The translations under genes and the position numbers were made by a program. Below, piece by piece: positions 1 through 5,309 of a DNA stretch of 7,008 nucleotides. The first letter of the stretch is position 1. Every line of letters begins with the position of its first letter. The notes beneath the pieces are model-generated. The model ran no database searches. It had not been told where the DNA came from and worked only from the letters and a program-made list of their open reading frames with translations. This DNA is from Calditrichia bacterium (GTDB taxonomy: Bacteria > Calditrichota > Calditrichia > RBG-13-44-9 > J042): the NCBI GenBank assembly GCA_030430345.1, contig JAUIFT010000134.1, positions 1-7,008 on the forward strand. The letters run 5' to 3'.

Positions 1-1632
1 CGCAAGTCGTTTCTCGTCGAATTTCACGGTCGAGGCGAATGATTGATAGCGCTCCAATTGCGTGATCTCATCCTGCCAGAAGGGAATACATTCCTGAATC
101 GTATTTCCCCGCGCCTTAAACAGGCTGCGCAGAACAGCAAATGCATCCTTAATTTTCTGATCATATTGCTTTTTCAATTTCAAGCGGGAGAAATATTCTT
201 CCAAAGATGTTACATTAGCAGCATTTTTCAAATCTGCAACGGCCTTATTTGCCGCCGCGATTTTCTGACTCAGGGCAACGATTCGTTTATCTTCAATTTC
301 GCTCAGGCTTTTTTGCAGGTAAGTAACCTGGGCGCCACCGGAAGTGACGTTCTGCTTTTGCCGCCGCAGGGTTTCTTCAAAACGCTCAACTTCTTTGAGA
401 ATTTCTTCTGCTTTTTTTCCGGTAAAGCCCATTTTTTTGGCCCGTTCGCGAACCTGTTTTCCCAGACGACGCATTTCATTGCCGGGCTTCATTTGGCTAT
501 AATAATAGAATAGGGAGAAAATAACCGCCATCATTGTGCCCCCAATTGCGATATTATTCCAGTGTGGATACGCCGGGCGAAAGGCCATACCGGCAAAGGC
601 AGCAGCCGCGACAATGAATGAGAGAATAAGCGCTGCGGTTATCAAAGATTTTTGCATTGAATTGGCAGACAGCAATCCATTTAGCGCCTGCCATTTATTC
701 AGCAGTGGATTGAGAAAAACATCGACATCTTTATTCTTCGCATCACTACTGTTAAAGCGATGACGAAAATTCTGCAAATTATTTTCTGCTTCGGTCAAAT
801 CTTTTTTAGCGGCTACAGCCTGGCGCTCCAACGCTTTTTTTTCTTCGGATTTCTCTTCAATCAACGCGGCGGTATTACGCCACTCGTTGTAACCTTCATC
901 GGTGAACACTTTCAGTGGCTTAATTTTTTGCAGACTTTTAGTTAACTCGCTCAGGTGGGCATGTCCTGCTTCGAACTTTTCCCGGAGGCGGGCACCTTGC
1001 AAGGCATTACATTCGGCCTCCAGCCCCTGAAATTGTTTTTGCAAACGGGCGAGCATTGTTTCCGCATCATCGTAATTTTTAGTTTCAGCTTTCTTCAGCA
1101 GCGCATCACATTGCTTAATTAAACCGGCCGCTTCTTCCAGACGGTTCTTCAAGTAGTGGCTATCACGGGTATTTATGACGTCAAGCTTTTCGGTGAAATA
1201 GCCGAGCTGGCGCAACCGGGATTTTATTTTCGTAATCTGGCGGGTTCGCAGTCCGGTCAACCGTTCGGTAATATCTCCGTAAAAATCGGTTTCCCGGGCA
1301 ATGGAAAGATCGCTGTTACGGATGATAAACAGATTTCGATATTCTTTCACCGAAACGCCGAGAATGTCGGTAACCAATCCCTGCTCTGGCACTTTAATCT
1401 CTTCACCGTTTTGTTTTTCCAGAATGAGGTAGCCATCAGGGCTTTCCGCGACGCGGTCGATGCCCGGAAACAGTTTACGCTCGCTTCCGATGAGCATCCG
1501 TATGATCGCTTCCTGCGTGAGGGTTTTCCCATCTTCATTTTCTCCCCAGAAGAGATTGAAATTTCCCAGGGAGATTAAGCCGGTCTCTATCAATGGACCA
1601 TACTTGTTGATGGAAAAAGCGGTTATTTTCAT
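1..1632 (-). CDS. YhaN/Rad50/SbcC-like membrane-anchored ATPase, partial (C-terminal part beyond left edge)
   Basis: This reads from ATG at 1632 to the left edge without a stop (544 codons). The N-terminus has the Rad50/SbcC/YhaN fold start, with a Walker A variant GENEDGKT at residues 30-37. Long Glu/Lys/Leu-rich, coiled-coil-like stretches cover about 160-325 and 385-500. Two hydrophobic segments, about 331-353 and 363-380, are separated by a short Pro/Trp-containing loop and should form a membrane hairpin. A central membrane hairpin within coiled coil is, from memory, the mark of YhaN rather than soluble SbcC. Bacillus YhaN is about 960 residues, so the signature, Walker B and second coiled coil should lie outside the window. 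The start is supported by GGAGAG at 1638-1643, five bases upstream, and by the one-base gap after the nuclease stop. It would supply ATP-driven DNA gating for the partner nuclease. Family assignment is firm; the cellular role is inferred. Confidence 0.85.
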   Translation of the reverse strand, partial: MKITAFSINKYGPLIETGLISLGNFNLFWGENEDGKTLTQEAIIRMLIGSERKLFPGIDRVAESPDGYLILEKQNGEEIKVPEQGLVTDILGVSVKEYRNLFIIRNSDLSIARETDFYGDITERLTGLRTRQITKIKSRLRQLGYFTEKLDVINTRDSHYLKNRLEEAAGLIKQCDALLKKAETKNYDDAETMLARLQKQFQGLEAECNALQGARLREKFEAGHAHLSELTKSLQKIKPLKVFTDEGYNEWRNTAALIEEKSEEKKALERQAVAAKKDLTEAENNLQNFRHRFNSSDAKNKDVDVFLNPLLNKWQALNGLLSANSMQKSLITAALILSFIVAAAAFAGMAFRPAYPHWNNIAIGGTMMAVIFSLFYYYSQMKPGNEMRRLGKQVRERAKKMGFTGKKAEEILKEVERFEETLRRQKQNVTSGGAQVTYLQKSLSEIEDKRIVALSQKIAAANKAVADLKNAANVTSLEEYFSRLKLKKQYDQKIKDAFAVLRSLFKARGNTIQECIPFWQDEITQLERYQSFASTVKFDEKRLA

Positions 1633-1633
1633 T

Positions 1634-2689
1634 TCATCTCTCCATCATTCCCTGTAGGGCAATTTCCAGAATTTCCCGGCGTTCAGCTGCGGGGTACCCT
1701 TTTTTATCCAGGGTGGCAGCAAAGGATTTAAAGAGATCATCCTCAACAATTTCCCGGATATCACGAAATTCCAGTGCGGTTATCTCCACCCGTTCATCCG
1801 CCAGCGCCATGATTTTTTCATGGAGCATTGTTTCCGTCATCTGCAGGGCAGCGCCATTATAATAGCCGGCAACCTCCAGCAGCAAGGTCGCCCCGGGAGG
1901 AATTTTCTCAATCCGTTCCTTTAAGGGTAAGAGGGGGTTTAACGAACGGAATGGATCCAAATGTATCAGAAATTTTTCAAAATAAGCGCTGCCCAGAGGA
2001 TACTTTTCCGGCATTCCACCCAGCTCAAAGAGATTTAAATGACGAATGCCTATTTCTTTCCGGGTGATTGAGACTGGCGATCCCGGATAGACAAAATAAC
2101 ATCCCGGGGAAAATTCATGATTATCAAAATTAGAATGCAGATGTCCGGCAAGCACATGCTGCCAGGGCAGGCTGGTGAAGTAGCTTAACTTGACCGGCAG
2201 GTAGCGCTGCCGCCCCTCCTCGCCATAAATGTCCCAACCACCGGTTTTATCTAATAACTCTCCATGAAAGAGGAGGATGTTGACCATGTCCGTATTTACC
2301 TGATCAGCCGCCTGATGGAGTTTTGCCAGCGCGGTCTCTTCATCCAGGTAGGTAAACGGAAATCCCCAAAATGCGACGCCGGCAATGGTCACCGGCTGCA
2401 GCAAATCCCGCATCACCGTCACCTTTTCGCCTAAAAAAGCGCCATCGGGATAGGCATCGATGTCATGATTACCGGGAATAATCAGGATCGGGTAGTTGGC
2501 AGCGCTAAAAACTTCCCGGATCTTTGGGCGGAGCTTTTGACCGATTTCGCTGTTATCAAACAAATCGCCGCAAATCGTCAGGATATCGACCTGCTCCCGA
2601 TTGCCGATCGTAACGATTTCTCCCAGCGCTTCCCAGCGAGCGTCATTTATTTCCCGGATATGAACATCCGCGGTATGCAAAATTTTCAT
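1634..2689 (-). CDS. Mre11/SbcD/YhaO-like DNA nuclease (metallophosphoesterase)
   Basis: This is a complete 351-residue protein with the full set of calcineurin-like phosphoesterase motifs in order: D8-x-H10 in HTADVH, GDLFDN at 41-46, GNHD at 73-76, FHG at 141-143 and GHLH at 182-185. These residues bind the two catalytic metals (normally Mn) in Mre11 and SbcD. Residues from about 200 to 351 match the expected capping and ATPase-contact region, which is not conserved enough to read by eye. It is a little shorter than SbcD or YhaO (about 400). It should cut DNA ends or hairpins as a complex with the ATPase encoded one base downstream; that arrangement is typical of sbcD-sbcC and yhaO-yhaN. 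The hydrophobic hairpin in the partner makes yhaO the closer analogue. ATG at 2689 is preceded by an AAGGGA-type ribosome site, and the HTADVH strand starts within five residues, so no later start is possible. Confidence 0.9.
   Translation of the reverse strand: MKILHTADVHIREINDARWEALGEIVTIGNREQVDILTICGDLFDNSEIGQKLRPKIREVFSAANYPILIIPGNHDIDAYPDGAFLGEKVTVMRDLLQPVTIAGVAFWGFPFTYLDEETALAKLHQAADQVNTDMVNILLFHGELLDKTGGWDIYGEEGRQRYLPVKLSYFTSLPWQHVLAGHLHSNFDNHEFSPGCYFVYPGSPVSITRKEIGIRHLNLFELGGMPEKYPLGSAYFEKFLIHLDPFRSLNPLLPLKERIEKIPPGATLLLEVAGYYNGAALQMTETMLHEKIMALADERVEITALEFRDIREIVEDDLFKSFAATLDKKGYPAAERREILEIALQGMMER
1638..1643 (-). promoter_or_regulatory. Ribosome binding site of the YhaN-like ATPase gene
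   Basis: GGAGAG on the minus strand lies five bases before the ATG at 1632. It sits inside the last codons of the nuclease gene, so translation of the two genes is probably coupled. This fixes the ATPase start. Confidence 0.7.
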
Positions 2690-2937
2690 CGATTTCCCTT
2701 ATGCGGTTATAAAAGAATACACTAAATATCAGTTTTTATCAAGCCCTAAAATGCATAAAAATAACACTTTTCTAAAATCCGGCGCTTCTCCGCAAACAAA
2801 AAGATTTCTTCCCAAATCCGAATTCAATGATTACTTTTAAATGCCCGGGTAGCAGCAATAACTTTTTCTTTTCTCCGACAACTGAATGTCTGTTAAAGAT
2901 GTCTATTTGAATAATCAACTACTCTAGCGGGTATTAT
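2690..2937. other. Divergent intergenic region
   Basis: This 248-base AT-rich stretch separates the leftward nuclease operon from the rightward DUF2236 gene and must hold the promoters of both. A good candidate is visible only for the leftward one. Near the right side is a short inverted repeat, TTGA-ATAA-TCAA (2907-2918), which could be an operator half-site pair but is short enough to be chance. No small gene or RNA gene is seen. Confidence 0.6.
2714..2742 (-). promoter_or_regulatory. Candidate sigma70-type promoter of the nuclease-ATPase operon
   Basis: On the minus strand TTGATA (2742-2737) is followed after 17 bases by TATTCT (2719-2714), about 25 bases before the ATG at 2689. The hexamers match consensus at 4 to 5 positions each with ideal spacing, in AT-rich surroundings. 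This is a sequence match only; a second possible -10 (TATAAC) lies a few bases downstream. Confidence 0.4.
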
Positions 2938-3822
2938 ATGCAGCGGCAACCTTCAACAGCAATATCCCCAGCGCAGATCAGCGACTTTCAGACTGCAGAT
3001 CCGCGTGGTTTTTATCCCCCCGGCAGCATCACCTGGCGGGTAAACCGGGAAACCTTTCTCTTGCTGGGAGGGCTGCGGGCGCTAACGATGCAAGTGGCGC
3101 ATCCAATGGTTGCCCAGGGCGTTTATGATCACAGTAATTTTCGAAATGAGCCGCTAAAACGCCTGTTGCGCACTTTACAGACCATGCTAACCATCGGCTA
3201 TGGCAGCCGGGAAGCAGCATTGGCCGCGGCGGCACAGATTCGCCAGGTGCATCGGAGCATTGAAGGGACGCTGCCGGAAGCGGTGGGAAATTTCCCGGCA
3301 GAGAAGCAGTACCAGGCGAGTGATCCGGCATTGATGATCTGGGTATATGCCACCCTGGTGGATTCATCGATATTTATGTATGAATGCCTGGTTGCGCCGT
3401 TAAAGAGCGACGAGAAGGCAACCTATTACGAGGAGAGCAAACTTTGGGTAACGCTTTTGGGCGTGCCGGCGGCAATTTTACCAGCAGATTATCCGGCATT
3501 TCAGCGCTATGTAGATGCGACATTAAGTAGTGACGATATTGCGATCGGGAAAAGTGGCGAAGATGTTCTTGAACATGTGTATTTTCCCCAGTTCCCATTT
3601 TTGCCGCGCTGGGTATACTATCCGGTGCAAATATTCACCTGGGCGCTTTTACCATCCGCATTGCGTGACAAAACCGGGTATCCCTGGAGTAATCGCCGAA
3701 AAATATGGGTAGATCGCACCGTTAGATTTTTTAAATTTATCCGTCCGTATTTACCAGGCTTTCTTCGCCTGATGCCACAGGCCCGCAAAGCCGAAAAACG
3801 CTGGCGCTCAGATAATTTTTAA
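2938..3822 (+). CDS. DUF2236 family protein (MpaB/Lcp-like putative haem oxygenase)
   Basis: This complete 294-residue protein has the pattern of DUF2236 (PF09995), the family of fungal MpaB and bacterial latex-clearing protein Lcp: GSITWRVNRE at 29-38, LLLGGLRAL at 41-49, AHPMVAQGV at 54-62, a following DHSNF, R78-xxx-T82, VHR at 104-106 and SDPALMIWVYATLVDS at 128-143. Characterised relatives bind haem b and cleave or oxidise hydrophobic substrates. By spacing, R78, T82 and H105 may correspond to the Lcp haem-pocket Arg, Thr and proximal His; this is inferred, not aligned. Many relatives have His where Y137 stands. No signal peptide is seen. ATG 2938 is the first in frame after an upstream stop at 2908-2910, but its ribosome site (AGCGGG) is weak. 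The gene seems to stand alone, so context gives no substrate. Confidence 0.82.
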   Translation: MQRQPSTAISPAQISDFQTADPRGFYPPGSITWRVNRETFLLLGGLRALTMQVAHPMVAQGVYDHSNFRNEPLKRLLRTLQTMLTIGYGSREAALAAAAQIRQVHRSIEGTLPEAVGNFPAEKQYQASDPALMIWVYATLVDSSIFMYECLVAPLKSDEKATYYEESKLWVTLLGVPAAILPADYPAFQRYVDATLSSDDIAIGKSGEDVLEHVYFPQFPFLPRWVYYPVQIFTWALLPSALRDKTGYPWSNRRKIWVDRTVRFFKFIRPYLPGFLRLMPQARKAEKRWRSDNF

Positions 3823-3843
3823 TTGTAGTTATTCACATTAAAA

Positions 3844-3855
3844 AATCTTAAGATT
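3844..3855. repeat. 12-base perfect palindrome
   Basis: AATCTTAAGATT is a perfect self-complementary 12-mer, 22 bases after the DUF2236 stop and preceded by a run of A. It may be a protein-binding site. As a hairpin it has no loop and little G+C, so it is not a convincing terminator. Confidence 0.4.
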
Positions 3856-3894
3856 GGGCACAAATATATAGATGTAGGTATTCGGCCGTTTAAC

Positions 3895-3917
3895 CTGCCA
3901 ACTGGCAGCGATCTGCC
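3895..3917. repeat. Three-arm overlapping inverted repeats between DUF2236 gene and efflux operon
   Basis: CTGCCA (3895-3900) is complementary to TGGCAG (3903-3908), whose GGCAG is also complementary to CTGCC (3913-3917). The middle arm can therefore pair with either neighbour: a loop of AACT for the left hairpin (five-base stem) or CGAT for the right one. The right hairpin is followed by GGGAAGAATTAATTTTT, a poor T tract. It could be a weak terminator for the upstream gene or an operator of the pump operon, about 125 bases before the adaptor start. Confidence 0.4.
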
Positions 3918-4025
3918 GGGAAGAATTAATTTTTACTTAAACTTATATAGCCCCATTCCGTATTAGGGGCATAGACTTTTTTATTAACGAGAGAGAAAAA
4001 CATTATTCCGAAAAAGTTACCACCC

Positions 4026-4032
4026 GGAGGAG
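4026..4032 (+). promoter_or_regulatory. Strong ribosome binding site of the adaptor gene
   Basis: GGAGGAG lies eight bases before ATG 4041. It is the best Shine-Dalgarno match in the window and supports the start that gives the lipoprotein signal. Confidence 0.8.
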
Positions 4033-4040
4033 ACAGATTC

Positions 4041-5231
4041 ATGACTAAACATTTCATTACAGCTGTATTGTTGACATTGATGGTAATGCTCAGTGCTTGT
4101 AGTTCCGATGATGCGAAAGCAGATAGCGATACATCCCAAACAGACAGCACCGCCGTTGCTAAAAATGATTCCGACAAAAAAGAAGAGAAAAAAGGCAATT
4201 GGGGCGGAAAAAGTAAAAACGATGGCCCCAGCGCGATTCCCGTAGAAACCACCCGCCTGACCAAAGGCTCCATTTCCAGTTTTCTGTTATACAGCGCAAC
4301 ACTGGAAACTGAACAAACTGTTAATGTCTTTTCCCGTATCGGCGGATTGGTTGAAGGGATTTATGTCGAAGAAAGCGACCGGGTTCGCAAAGGCGACCGC
4401 CTGATGCAAATTGAAAAAGATGAGTATGAACTCATCGAACAAAATGCCCGCCTGGAATATGAGAAAAAACTCGCCGATTACAACCGCCTGAAAGCTTTAC
4501 AGGCGGAAGAGCTATTGAGCGAAGAAGAAATGCTCAACTCAGAAATCGCCATGAAGCAAGCGCAAATCTCCTGGGAGCAGGCGAAACTGAATCTTCAGCA
4601 CACGACTGTGAAAGCACCAATCTCCGGCGTTATCGGCGATCGGATGGTGGATCTGGGTGATCGCATTACCACAACAACCAATCTTTTTACGGTGGCAAAC
4701 ATGGACGATAAAATTGTCCGCGCTTATGTGCCGCAAAGCGAATTTACCAATTGCTATAAAAATCAGCCGGCGAATATCCGCTCGGATATTGTTCCCGATG
4801 TTGAGTTTAAAGGCTATGTGAAGCGCATCAGCCCGATTATCGATCCGCAGAGCGGCACCTTCAAGGTAACCATCGGCGTGCGCGATCCGAAGAACCATCT
4901 GCGTCCCGGGATGTTTGTTAACGCGGAATTGATTGTCGATACGCACGATGACGCATTGCTGCTGCCAAAAGCCGCGCTGATCTATGAAAACGAACGCACA
5001 TATTTCTTTCTTGTCGATGCAGACAGTTCCCTTAAAATCGAATTGCAAAAAGGCTTCGAAGATGCTGAGAAGGTTGAAGTTCTCAACGACCTGACCGCAG
5101 GTGCGCAGGTGGTTGTTCTCGGCCAAAACGGACTGAAGCAGGGTAGCAAGGTGAAGGTTATCGAAGAAAAGACCTACACCTGGCAGCGAAAAGAGAAGCA
5201 GGATATTTCCGCTGCATTATCCCAAAAATAA
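4041..5231 (+). CDS. RND efflux periplasmic adaptor (membrane fusion) lipoprotein, HlyD/MdtA type
   Basis: This complete 396-residue protein links an inner-membrane RND pump to an outer-membrane channel. A hydrophobic signal ends in the lipobox LSAC with C20 as the lipidation site. A Ser/Asp/Lys/Glu/Gly-rich tether follows (about 21-63). The first lipoyl half spans about 94-125 (SRIGG, then VRKGD), a short coiled-coil hairpin about 126-188, and the second lipoyl half starts at APISGVIG (192-199). Next come the beta-barrel (about 222-300, with RISPIIDPQSGTF and LRPGMFVNAEL) and the membrane-proximal domain to the end. The short hairpin of about 60 residues resembles MdtA/AcrA-type adaptors. 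The permease gene follows after 78 bases with no terminator seen, so the two form an operon. Start chosen from the strong ribosome site and the lipobox. Substrate cannot be told from sequence. Confidence 0.93.
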   Translation: MTKHFITAVLLTLMVMLSACSSDDAKADSDTSQTDSTAVAKNDSDKKEEKKGNWGGKSKNDGPSAIPVETTRLTKGSISSFLLYSATLETEQTVNVFSRIGGLVEGIYVEESDRVRKGDRLMQIEKDEYELIEQNARLEYEKKLADYNRLKALQAEELLSEEEMLNSEIAMKQAQISWEQAKLNLQHTTVKAPISGVIGDRMVDLGDRITTTTNLFTVANMDDKIVRAYVPQSEFTNCYKNQPANIRSDIVPDVEFKGYVKRISPIIDPQSGTFKVTIGVRDPKNHLRPGMFVNAELIVDTHDDALLLPKAALIYENERTYFFLVDADSSLKIELQKGFEDAEKVEVLNDLTAGAQVVVLGQNGLKQGSKVKVIEEKTYTWQRKEKQDISAALSQK

Positions 5232-5309
5232 TTGCTGATTTTACAAATGATGGTTTGTTGAAAATTTGCTGAAGTCTGAGAAACTGTTAATCACAAGGAA
5301 AAATTATAT

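Noticed and set aside
43..1578. Several plus-strand open frames of 60-156 codons in the left part
   Set aside because: They lie opposite the long minus-strand ATPase frame, which has Walker A, coiled coil and a ribosome site. Their Phe-rich translations are the typical mirror of Lys/Glu-rich coding.
2932..2937. TATTAT directly before the DUF2236 ATG as a -10 box
   Set aside because: Transcription would start inside the gene, and the nearest -35-like TTGAAT is 19 bases away.
3950..3982. GCCCC / GGGGC hairpin followed by six T as a terminator
   Set aside because: The stem is only five bases with an 11-base loop, and the T run starts six bases after the stem, so it is too weak to list as a terminator.
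4539..5126. 195-codon minus-strand open frame
   Set aside because: It is fully inside the adaptor gene, whose domains are all recognisable; the antisense product resembles no family.
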